Below, piece by piece: positions 36,785-47,000 of a DNA stretch of 60,000 bases; the first letter of the stretch is position 1; each line of letters starts with the position of its first letter. The translations under genes and the position numbers were made by a program. This DNA is from Hydractinia symbiolongicarpus (lineage: Eukaryota > Cnidaria > Hydrozoa > Anthoathecata > Hydractiniidae). The stretch is from positions 22,028,501-22,088,500 of the forward strand of contig NC_079879.1 of the NCBI RefSeq assembly GCF_029227915.1, read 5' to 3'. The notes beneath the pieces were generated by a model. The model did no database searches. It saw only the letters and a list, made by a program, of their open reading frames with translations, and was not told the DNA's origin.

Positions 36785-37368
36785 ATAATAAAACTTTGTA
36801 AACAAAACATTACGATCTTCGCCACGTACAGAATAATGTGTATAGTTGAATTCGGACCTAAAATAGTTAAAACGAATATTGAAGTAATTTTTTTAACTAG
36901 CCAGGTAGCCAAGAAAAACATGAGCTTCAACGAGCTTTATATTGACTCGGTAACCACAAAGCTAAAGGAACGAATCTGAAAGTGAGAGGAGACGCATTTT
37001 TTATGATTTTGTCGCCCTGTATTTAGTATTTTTGATAAAGCTGGATATCAGCATTGTTTTTTATGGACAATGTAGCTAGTTAACTAGCCATGTTAAAGAA
37101 GCAACCACACGGAAAGTTGCTGAATCTGGTTATCTGAACTGTTAAACTTGATATTGTTGTTGTATTTATCCTATGAAAATGTTTTTACCGATAAATTTAT
37201 TGTAGGAGTTAGTTATATAAACAAAACAATATTGACGTCAAAGGAAAGTATTGCGATTACTGAAGCCCTTACAATGCACTTAAAACGTTGAGGCCAAATA
37301 ACTTAAAAACGAGATGTTGACGTCAGTCAATTTCCATCGCGTGGTTGACTAGGGACCAACTGAGACTA

Positions 37369-37380
37369 ATTTGGGTAAGT
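37369..37380. repeat. Target-site duplication, left copy
   Basis: ATTTGGGTAAGT, repeated exactly at 40239-40250. The sequence is part of the host Helitron-like repeat (compare TTTGGGTAA in the copy at 4259-4267). Confidence 0.8.
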
Positions 37381-38175
37381 AAGAACCCTAGTTGACCGTT
37401 AAAGATGGCGGACGTCTTAACATAAGAAGAAAATTGAACGAAGTTTTTGCAACCGTTTGCAAGTTTTTGTTGAAACGACAAAGACGCAATTTTTCAACAA
37501 CGACATACAGTTAAATCTTCTTCACAAGGATATCTTCTTAAGTAATTTACAATACTGCTTTATTTTCCATTCCACGAACTTGTTATGGTTATGGTCTTAT
37601 GATCTAATGGTAAAAAACATTTTGTTGCAGGTTGATCCTGCATTCAGATTAAACGTTTCGGACAACACAACGAATAATAACAACGATAAAGAGATTGCAA
37701 CTGTGGCAGATACTGGAAGCAAAACTTCCTTCTTCAGAGCTGATCCAAACTATGGGCCACGAAGCTATGATACTATGAAGAAATATTTACCGTTATCTCA
37801 GACTACGATAAAACAAAATCCCGAACATCCTAAAGCAGAAATCCACATTTGTTCCTGCTAAAAGGTTACAAAGAGCGCCGGTGGTTTAAAACAACACAAA
37901 AAGAAATGCATTTCTGCTGGAAAAGAAGTACCGTTAAATAAAACATCAGCGGACAAGCAAAAAATGACCGTTACAAATGAAGCTATTGCACGGCAACCTA
38001 ATACGACGTCGTACGTAACCATGGAAGATATTAGGAGAGTAAAGACCAAAATTGACGACATATATGGTGCTATTTGCATTTCGAGCTTCCTAGCGGAGCC
38101 TTGGGTAAGAGGTATATTCGAACTATGACATCTTTAATCCAGGGATGGTGAACCGACGTCAGTAATGAGATTGCG

Positions 38176-38442
38176 TTGAAAAAAATTATGTCCATGCCCG
38201 CACTGCTTCTTCAAAAAAGTTCAAGCAGAACGAGTGCCCAGCAAAACAAAAGCAATTTGGAGAGAAGATTAGACCAATATAATAGGCGAGAATTACCAGA
38301 ACTCTTACAAGAAGGGCACTTCATACAACAACGGATGAACCATCGCAGCAACATATACAATGATGACGAATATGTTACTAAAACGTTTTCCAACTACATA
38401 AGAAATGGGAAGTTAATGCGACGATTGCGTGATGATTCATAA
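38176..38442 (+). pseudogene. RLE-type retroelement, linker region
   Basis: 88-codon frame with MSMPALLLQKSSSRTS followed by an LERRLDQYNRREL segment and ELLQEGHFIQQRM. In elements of this group, as I recall them, such a segment lies between the N-terminal zinc finger and the RT. Its end overlaps the next frame by about 14 bases; the RT fingers expected between them are absent, so this is where the internal deletion lies. Confidence 0.5.
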
Positions 38443-39034
38443 CATTAAAATCATTTGTCCAACGATTGCTACCTATGTATCAAACTGCTACAGCAGACCT
38501 GCTAGACTTTTTGTGCTTGGTGGAGCAGAATTCTTATCTGAAGAAGGGGTAACGCAGGCCGACCCAATTGCCATGGCTGTATACGCTCTTGGAATCACAC
38601 CATTGATGTCAACGATAAACAGCTCATTTCTCTACACATTACATTCTTCAGATTCTTCAAATACGACAAAGCAGGTGGCCTACGCTGACGATCTAACTGT
38701 GGCTGGGAAGCTGAAAGAATTACGTCAATGGTGTTATCTGCTGGTTCTACATGGTCCATCGATTGGTTATTATGTTAATGAGAACAAGACGTGGCTTATT
38801 GTAAAGAAGAAGCACTTAGAATCTGCGGGAATTATCTTCAAAGATATGGGAATAAAAATCAAGAAGGTAGTAAACATCTCGGGGCAACCATTGGTACGCA
38901 GACATTCAACCACCATTTTGTCCAGCAAAAAGTTGAAGAATGGGTTGCGGAAAGAGTGGACCACAATCAGCGTTATGCGCGTTCACAAATGGCCTACGTG
39001 GAAGATACACCTACATCATGAGAACTGTTCCTAA
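38429..39034 (+). pseudogene. RLE-type retroelement, reverse transcriptase palm fragment
   Basis: 201-codon frame. EEGVTQADPIAMAVYAL at about residues 38-54 corresponds to RT motif B (the family usually has GD where this copy has AD). AYADDLTVAG at 84-93 is the catalytic motif with both metal-binding Asp (87, 88). A helix-rich thumb start follows. The motif A Asp and upstream fingers are missing. The frame ends before the thumb does, and reading continues in other frames. Confidence 0.75.
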
Positions 39035-39417
39035 AATTGAATCCTTACTTCAGTCGCTAGAAGATAGCATTAGGACATCTTTCCTTCCAGTACTGATGGA
39101 AGGACACATTTGCAACGATCCCGAACGATTGTTGTTGTCTCTACCTCCGAAGTATGGTGGTATTTGTTATCAATCCTATTTCACTCTGCAAAATAGAATA
39201 CAACAACTCCAGAAAAGTTACAAAAGCGGCTTTTAACGATGTGTTTGAACAACAAGAAGTCAAGTGTAATAAAGAAAATGAAACGCGAAAAGTCAAGAGT
39301 CAGATTCAAGTCGATAAAAAAAACGAAATGAATTTAAGAGCCGTAAAAGCCATGTCCGTAAACGCATTGCAAATGCGTACACTTGATTGTTAAACAGAAA
39401 GCGGTGCATACAACTGG

Positions 39418-40164
39418 TTGACAGTTCTCCCGTTAGAAAAATATGGTTTTACATTAGATAAAAGATCGTTCTGGGATGCTATTCGCTTGCGATACATCCT
39501 ACCACTTACCAGATTACCGGAACGATGTGCATGCGGTGCACCATTTACTATGCAGCATGCACTGAGTTGTCATACTGGAGGATTCGTTGCAAGGCGACAC
39601 AACAAATTAAGGGATATTACAGCTCAGCTATTGTCTGAAGTGTGCAAAGACGTTGAAACAGAGCCATGTCTCGAACCATTAACGGGTGAGCGGATTGCAT
39701 CCAACAATCAACAAGACGAGGTGCGTGTTGACATTGCAGCCAGAGATTTCTGGTGCTATGGACAGAGAGCGTATTTCGATGTAAGGGTATTCAACCCACA
39801 AGCTCGATGCTATAGCAACATTTCTATAGAAAAAGCGTATGACACGAACGAAAAGTCGAAGAAAAGAGCATATAATGATAGAATCATACAAGTTGAAAAT
39901 GGTTCGTTTACACCACTTGTTTTTAGCGCTACTGGAGGAATGGGACGAGAGTGTCGCGGATTTTACGCTAAGTTAGCAGAGCATATATCGCTAAAGAAGA
40001 ACAACAAATTTAGTGCAACTGTTAGTTATATACGAACAAGAATTAATTACAGTCTGCTAAGATCGATTATTCTGTCCATCCGTGAATCACGCACTCACAA
40101 AAAGAGGAGATTTATGGAGATGCCCGATATCGAACTAGTGCAAAGAGAAGCAGATGCTCTCTGA
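39418..40164 (+). pseudogene. RLE-type retroelement, CCHC finger and restriction-like endonuclease
   Basis: 248-codon frame, largely intact. Cys37, Cys39, His47 and Cys51 form the CCHC knuckle. Arg60-His61-Asn62 is the RHN motif expected just after it. RVD105 followed by FDVRVFNP (Asp121) fits the PD-(D/E)XK-type catalytic core, and the lysine-rich EKSKKRAYNDR segment follows. The C-terminal GGMGRECRGFYAKLAEHIS part is a conserved-looking tail of unknown role. RLE domains nick the target DNA. The start codon is nominal because the natural protein would be read through from upstream. Confidence 0.75.
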
Positions 40165-40238
40165 TAACTCAATCCTGATTATTTCTAGAACTGTAGTGTC
40201 AACCTTTTTAATGTTTAGTTCTTATATGTGGTTTTTTC

Positions 40239-40250
40239 ATTTGGGTAAGT
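40239..40250. repeat. Target-site duplication, right copy
   Basis: ATTTGGGTAAGT, identical to 37369-37380; the host repeat resumes immediately after it. Confidence 0.8.
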
Positions 40251-40689
40251 TTCCAAAATCTAGATCCGCATATCCATTTTGGAATAAACAGGTTGATGAC
40301 GTCATCAAAAAACACCTAAACCACAATATCTCCGTAACCGTTTGTCAAAAGTACATGATCCTATACATTTTCTTGATCAGCGTTTTAAGATCTATACGAT
40401 GAATACATTAGGTATATAAAATCCTAAAAATAATTTTTTGTGTGTTTTGGCGGGTCTTTGCTGACGTCAGCAAAATTTTCAAACCCTTATTTCACCTTAG
40501 GCGTTCGACGAAAACATATGATCCTATACATTATTTTGATCAGCAGTTTAAGCTCTACACAATGGCAGCGTCAAAACAAGGTTCTAATTATTTTGTGGAT
40601 GGGTTGCTGACGTCATCAAATTCAAATGACGCTTCTTTTTCATTTTTTATACTGCCTTTGTGGATTTTTCCACGGGCTTTATCGACTAG

Positions 40690-41014
40690 TCTTCTATGTA
40701 ATAATACAGAGTTTCTGTGTGCCTGTCTGTCACTTTTGCAAAGTGGAATATATTCTTCACATTTTTTTTTAAAAAGTCATTTTTTTAAAAAACATTACCT
40801 ATAAATTTTTTCCCTAATTTATCAAACTTTGATGTTAAAATAATATTGGCGTCAAAGGAAAGCGTTTCAACCTCTACACATTACAGGCAACAAATAAACT
40901 AATTTTCGCCTATTTTTTTGTATCTGCACTTGTGACGTCAGCAAAACATCTAAAACAACCTGTTTTTATTGTCCTTCTGCCTAAATGAATTTTTCTACGG
41001 GCCTTAGCGATTAG
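40690..41014 (+). mobile_element. Helitron-like element, truncated copy in tandem with the previous one
   Basis: The 5' end TCTTCTATGTAATAATACAG begins directly after the CTAG of the preceding copy. The 3' end has GCCTAAATGAATTTTTCTAC, then GGGCCTTAGCGATTAG followed by T. The interior is shortened: it jumps from the GGCGTCAAAGGAAAG block to the CTCTACACATTACAGGCAAC block. Confidence 0.5.
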
Positions 41015-41900
41015 TTTTTAATATAATCCTTCTTCAAACATTTCTATGAGGTTTCCGCGTGCACTTTTTTTTACTCTCTGCTCTCCACATTCATCACCTT
41101 GTTCTACAATGAAAAAAACTCTGTCCTAACTACCCGCATTCAATCAAATTCCGTATATCATCAGCCTAGACTAGGGCTATTACGGAGCCCCAGGGAACGA
41201 GGTTTTCCGGAATTGCCATAAAATTAAAGACAGCCGAGGCGATAATAAACGTTGGAAACAACAATAATTAAAGTTTTATGTACGCGATACTAACAGCATT
41301 GCATCCACCAGACAGAAAATCTCAAAGACTATCAAAGAACAGGGGCTACCTCAACGATCTCAACTTCGATGGCGTGCAGTTCCTCGTAATTATAGGGAAC
41401 ATAACAAACGTTCGAAAAAAAACAAGATAGAAAAGTAAACTTAAATGGATGGTATAAAGTTATCAAGGTCTTGATGTTCACAGGCAACAAAAATGCAATA
41501 AACCTACTACTTATATTAAATTAAAAATCTTAAAAAAGACTCGCCTCCTTTCAAATAAACAGTCAGGGCAGCAGGAAATTTATACGTGGACGTTGTTTGA
41601 AATATTTTCACTCAACCAATTCGTTCCAAAAACATACAGAGGCCTGTAGAGGACGAATAATATTAACGGAAGAAGAAAGACTGTGATACAACCTGCTGAA
41701 TTAAAAACTCTCTCTATCTGAGATGCTACTGGATAAAAAATAACTAACCGGATATCCGACTTAATGACAACCACACTCACCTTATCTTAGGATTGTAAAA
41801 CGTCTCAGTATCTATATCATATCTTAAGATTTTCGAGATAAGGGTGTAGACATTTATGGGAAACTTATATTGTTGATAGAGATCACTTAGATAACTCTAA
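41015..41900. other. Intergenic, probably repeat-derived
   Basis: No terminus or domain was recognised. A coding-like remnant near 41300-41440 cannot be assigned. Confidence 0.3.
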
Positions 41901-41929
41901 CTAACCTGTAACTATAACAAAATCCGGGG

Positions 41930-42830
41930 ATATTAATTTGCCGTAGAATTTGTTTGAAAGAAAAGGGAGGAAGAGTTTCATATTACATTAGTGATAAAAT
42001 TTCATGGGAAAGGAGAGCTGATTTGAAAAAAAAAAACTTTATGGCTTGAAATTTTTGCCTCAAAATCGAAAAGTATTCTCATAGCTACGTTTTAACGGCC
42101 TAAGGATAGTTTAAATTATTTGCCACCTAAATTCACTGAAATTAGGTGGAACATTCTTTGTAATGCTGTTAATAAGATCAAAGAGATAATTGTCCTAGAG
42201 ACTTCAATGTAAAATATTTAAAATCTACTGAGAATAAAGACATTAAGGACACCTTCAAACTCTATTAAAATCAACTGCACGAATGGATAACGAATCGGCT
42301 TCGTTGATCGATTAAAGAACAACGAACAATCATCCCTCGAGTATTATAAGTAACGAGGTATTTACGATAGAATTCGGCGATCATAAATGGTCCGCTGTAT
42401 TTAGAATTTTAATCATCAAAAACACTCGCCTAAAGTTATTACATGCCGGAACTATACTAAGTACAATCCTAAAAAACTGAACATGGACTTCCAAAATCCA
42501 AAGTGGACTACATTGTTCTCTAACTCCAACGCAAATGAGACTGTCACCTACTTAAATGAAATCGCGAAATCTAGATTTAACAAACATGCGCCGTACATTG
42601 TCAATCGGATAAAAGGTAAACATCAGGTTGAGTCAGCTAGTTGTTTGATATCATTATTTTCTGTCACATTGTGTTTTTCCCATAGCGATTCTAAAAAAAA
42701 ATTTCAAAGAAAAAAGGAAAAAATCCGATCTTATTTATCTCTACATCCGATCAAAAGATCTCCCAAGACACCTAGTATTTATGGTCCAGCGAGCTTCCGT
42801 CAAGGAGTACCAAATTTTTTCATGGCCTAA
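41930..42830 (+). pseudogene. Decayed LINE fragment (endonuclease end and EN-RT linker)
   Basis: At about 41950-42030 a KEKGGRVSYYISDKISWERR stretch resembles the GGGVAIYVR... block of APE-type LINE endonucleases. After frame changes, 42420-42620 reads SPKVITCRNYTKYNPKK and then FNKHAPYI, the conserved linker between endonuclease and RT in CR1/L2/Jockey-like LINEs. The open frame continues to 42830 without RT motifs. Frameshifts and stops show it is dead. It differs from the LINE at 46984-50400. Confidence 0.5.
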
Positions 42831-43214
42831 ATGTCCCTCGTCAAGAAATGTGTTTAATTTTCGTTGTTTAAACACCCTTCAACAAAAGAAAACTCTATTC
42901 ACTTTAGAAAACAATCTTAATGCCATACTTTTAAAATGTGCTTAAACTTTAAATACAGATAAGTTACAACAATGGTCACAAGTCGATGTAAAAAATTGAT
43001 CAAACATAAAAAAATAATTTACAAAACTTGCCATTAAAAAACCAATTAAATAAATCAACGGTCAATAATACGCTGAAGTCCACACTGGTACAATTAAATT
43101 TCCCAATGCGCTCCAAATTTAAATGTCTAATTATAAATCCAAATAAAGATATAGGAGGGCATGAAAATTCATTTTAAATTAAAGCGTAAACTTTTTCTAT
43201 TATTGCTGTTAATG
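42831..43214. other. Intergenic, nothing recognised
   Basis: AT-rich sequence; it may be the tail of the decayed LINE. Confidence 0.3.
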
Positions 43215-43768
43215 AATCTTTCTTGATTTCTTGATGGCAATGCCTACTATATTTGGTAAGTGAACGAAAACAAATCATGTGTGGTGATTAGCAAGGTTAA
43301 TAAGGAACAGAAAAAAGTGGGCTTTCTTATCGCTAAAGAGGAGAAAATCACGTGATTGTATGGGTAAATATAATTGGTAGATTTAGGGTACCTGTAATGG
43401 TGAAATTTTAATTGGTTGAGAGAACCACTGTAAGTACAGTTTGTGATTAACGAATATCAAACAAGGCACAGCGGACGTTCTGGAAACGTGAAATACGCGC
43501 ACCTAGGGGTAATCTGGATGAATAGAAAACTAGGTGACGACCAAGCTAGCGTGTATGGATAACGCAAACAGTCGATAAAATGTGCGCTCAAGAATAGAGG
43601 CTTCACTATAAAGAGGTAAAGAATCAGTTGAAAGTACTCATACACCCTTCCCTCTTGTGTATACGGTCTCTCAAAACGCGGATCCACCTAAGATCAGCCG
43701 TGCGGGAGTAAACGATTCCTCGAAAACAGTGCCTGCGGTACAAGCTGGCTGGATTTGCTGGACCAACA
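43215..43768 (+). repeat. Dispersed repeat family, copy 2
   Basis: It aligns with 34765-35272 in the same orientation. It carries about 45 extra bases after GCGGATCCACC, a segment missing from copy 1. If these were LTRs of one element they would enclose about 8 kb now filled by other insertions; the divergence between copies makes a young intact element unlikely. Confidence 0.6.
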
Positions 43769-43769
43769 T

Positions 43770-46213
43770 ATTTGGGAAACGGTTATATGCAGTACACGAA
43801 TTGGCATGATCACCGAAATACTCTTTCACTAAGTCTAAAAGTGTCTAAAAACACCCGAAACGTCGCAAATAATGTAGTTTTTTTTATTGTCAAGTCTAAA
43901 AGTGTTGTTATGATGTATATTAGGGATGTGGCTCACTAAAACGATACAAAGGTAATAAAGGTTAACAGAAGATAGTGGCATTGTTAGTCCCATTTGATAC
44001 ACTCTACATACAATACTTTGAATCTTCCAAATCAACAAACATCACAAAGCCTGCATGTCGCGTCGACGCAAGTTGATCCGTGTCCCCAAACCCCCAGGGG
44101 TTCAGGGCCGTGAAATAAAAAATCCAGAAGCGTAATTCGAGTCCATGTTTTTTCATCAAGTATGATGGTATCAGTTGCAGCGATCCCATCCCCAGGTTGG
44201 CGAAGAATGTAGAAAGTTTAAGCATAAATAAACCTTTACTATATATCTATCTCCATACCCACCTTAATTGAAGTTGTGAACTGTGTGGAGTTTATGGAAC
44301 GGGCGTAATTGAAACATGGGGTAGCATTTGGGAAAGTTGGTTTCATGCTAATTCTGATAAATAGATGACTTGCTAATGTTTACAAAAGATTAAAAAAAGT
44401 TTTTTTTACATATATGCAAGCATTTTTGTAGGTAGAAAATATAAACAACAGACTTCAACAGAAGAAATTTGCCTCCAAAAAATATTTGCTTAAAATGGAG
44501 CTAAACTGCAAGTTTTGCTCATGTTAATTGTGGTGACAGAATTACAGTTTTTTAGTATTGTGGTTAATATACATTAGGTTTACCTTAGTCATTGAACATG
44601 TCATGTGGAGCCTGACACAGTGGGGGTGGTTTCTACCTATAGACCTAATCTTAAAGATTGCCAGGGTTATTAGTCTCATTTGCCTGTAAAGGAACGGACC
44701 TTACCCAGGTCTTGATTATTTATGGTTGCATATAAGAACCCAACATCCCACATTGCACAAGTTCTTCAGATGTACATTACAGCTTACAGTTATTATTTCA
44801 TTTTGAAATTATTTCAAGCATAATTAAAAAACAGTTAAAATTTAATTCAAGTCCAATATAGATGGATTCCAGCAGTTTGACGTTGTTAGGTCTTTTTACT
44901 GTGGATTTCTTCTAACGGAAACATCGTTAGGGTTATAAACTATTATCGAGTGTAGGTTGATGCCTTCTGATTTATTTGAATATGTTAAAATTCCTAAGAA
45001 TGCCTTAGTGTAAAGAAATGGACCGATAATTACTATGCTTAACCTAGCAGCGATCCCATCCTTTTTTATGCCATGCAAATGCCAAAGTTAAAAAAAGAGC
45101 TTACCGCTGAAAATGCAAACAACGGAATTCATCTATACATGGAATCATAGTCCCAATATTTACTTGCACACGCATCTAAATGATTACGTAATACCTGATG
45201 CGCGCACATATTTGGAGGTAAAAGTGTAAACAAACCAAGCGGACACGGAGGAAAACGTTCAAAACAAACAAAATCCCCAATAAAAAGGTGGGGGAAATAT
45301 AGGTTTTAACATTTTAATCACAATGTATTTTAACCTGTACTGGCAAAAGTTTATTTTAACATTCACACAATAAAACATGCAGGCTTGGCTTTTTTTGCGT
45401 ACTGCTCTGAGCACAGCATCTATGCGCAATTTTTGTTGTCACTTTTATGTTTGTTTAGCAAAGTAATTTTTAAGACGAATTACGCAAAGTAGACATTTAA
45501 TCTATGCTTTGAGAAAGCGATCTTTTAACCTATAATTTGAACCATAACATGTGCCTTAGCGAACGGTGCTTTGCACGAGCACGAATGATGACATTAACCC
45601 TCGTAAAACAAACATTCAGTCCCTTTTCATTTTTTCAAGAAATATTGGCTAACACTGACATCAGTTAGCCAATAAACCATGTTACTATGATTGAGTGTAT
45701 CTTAATTAGTATGCTACCTTTAAATTAAAAGTCCAATATAGCTTTAATAAGCGAATTACAGCATAACTATGCTGTGTTATATTTAAAATGCTAATATATA
45801 CTGATTTTATTCCCTGGTTGCATTGTCTTTTGTATTTAATACACAGCAAGGAGTAACTTAAAATTTAGCCTTGTTGATAAAACCATATTTCAAAATAATT
45901 GTGGTTGGTCACACATCCTTGCTTCTCAGCAGTAAAAGGAGATGCAAGTTTAAGCTTAAGTGTATGAATTTTAAAATGTTTTTTACAGTTTGAATAAACT
46001 AATTGCTAACAGGTGTAGTTTATTTACACTGTAACAACATGTTTAAAAGTTTTCCCTGACTGTTTAACAAAAGTGTGTGCATGCCCATTGTTTTTTTTTT
46101 AAATAAAATCAAAACAACGTCACACAGAAAGTGGTCTATTCAAAGTGTATTTTTTAGAAGTATACATTTTAGATTCAATTTTACTGCAAACTGCTATAAA
46201 GGTTTGACTGTAC
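43770..46213. other. Intergenic, mostly unassigned
   Basis: Contains the 14-base sequence CAGCGATCCCATCC twice (about 44179 and 45049), each within a short minus-strand frame (44004-44225 and 44896-45078), and a perfect 11-bp inverted repeat TATTGGCTAAC/GTTAGCCAATA at 45643-45674. No gene is supported. Confidence 0.35.
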
Positions 46214-46603
46214 TTGCACAGCCATAGCCTCGTTTTTATGCTATGTGATTATTGTTATAATAACTTCATAAGGAGAAAATTTGACATAAGAACCTTGCCA
46301 GGGGAAGACCTTCTTTCTAAGTTATTTATATTTGAAGATAATGGCGAGCCTCATTACTATGTTATTTGGTCATTGACAAGAAAATATTATAACCAGAAAA
46401 TTTGCTGTGAGAACCTTACTTGTTTTCAAGTAATTGGCAATCTACGAAACAAGAACAGGGCCAGAACTGTGATAAAGAAAAGACTATTATTTTTTCAACG
46501 CATATGTACAGATCAGGGTAAAACCCCAAAACAAGGTTGTTGTTCTCCCTGTGACTCAAAAAAAAAACATTTTAAAATGTGGGTAGAGCGTCAAATATTT
46601 TAA
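46214..46603 (+). CDS. Unidentified 129-codon reading frame
   Basis: The longest unexplained frame in the window outside mobile elements. Residues 23-75 (FDIRTLPGEDLLSKLFIFED then NGEPHYYVIWSLTRKYY) have protein-like composition. Ten Cys are scattered, ending in a CCSPC cluster, and the C-terminal third is basic. No signal peptide, membrane helix or known motif is evident. It could be an exon, a mobile-element remnant or chance. No flanking splice partner was recognised. Confidence 0.25.
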   Translation: MHSHSLVFMLCDYCYNNFIRRKFDIRTLPGEDLLSKLFIFEDNGEPHYYVIWSLTRKYYNQKICCENLTCFQVIGNLRNKNRARTVIKKRLLFFQRICTDQGKTPKQGCCSPCDSKKKHFKMWVERQIF

Positions 46604-46983
46604 CGAACTAAAAATATATATATATGGAAATATTACAAGCACACAGAAAAGCAAATATTAAGTTTTTTTCCTAAATTTTGTGTTCTTCTATGACTTGTTG
46701 TCAGTTTTTTGTCGGTGTCACATTTTTTTGCAACATTTGACAGTTGCAACAGTTGTTTAGGTAATATTTAACGTTGTCACTTTCATTTTCGTTCTGTAAG
46801 ATAAACAACCACCTGAAGCACTACTTCGAACACTACCCCCAAACTGGGATGTTTTCAATTAACCCTTATGAATCAGTGATAAATAATTTGTTACACATCA
46901 GACTTTTTCTGTATAGATAAAATAAATTTCAATTACAGACAAAATTCTTTATGAAAACTACTCAGACAGGCACAGATTTTTAG
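46604..46983. other. Intergenic gap before the LINE
   Basis: AT-rich sequence with nothing recognised. Confidence 0.3.
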
Positions 46984-47000
46984 TTTACATCATTCTCGGC

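Larger units (their letters stand above)
37381..40238 (+). mobile_element. Non-LTR retroelement with C-terminal restriction-like endonuclease (RLE type), defective
   Basis: 2858 bp bounded by a 12-bp duplication. Order on the plus strand: a frame at 37457-37861 leading into a C-x-C ... KSAGGLKQH-x3-C zinc finger at about 37850-37910 broken by a TAA; a linker frame at 38176-38442; RT palm at 38429-39034; and the CCHC/RLE frame at 39418-40164. This order (N-terminal zinc finger, RT, CCHC, RLE) is that of R2/NeSL/CRE-like non-LTR elements, which cut their target with the RLE and prime reverse transcription there. Stops and frameshifts separate the frames, and the RT fingers and first palm motifs are missing, so it is inactive. 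There is no poly-A tail. The clade is not resolved. Confidence 0.75.
36606..40689 (+). mobile_element. Helitron-like element interrupted by an RLE-type retroelement
   Basis: The 5' end TCTATATACTAATACGCCAG starts at 36606. Characteristic interior blocks occur at 37230-37380 (ATTGACGTCAAAGGAAAG; GGTTGACTAGGGACC) and resume at 40251 (TTCCAAAATCTAGATCCGCA; GATGACGTCATCAAAAAAC). The 3' end is the hairpin then CTAG at 40686-40689. The sequence between 37381 and 40238 is foreign, and the 12 bases before it are repeated right after it. The segment also holds a 17-bp perfect hairpin at 36741-36784. Confidence 0.6.
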
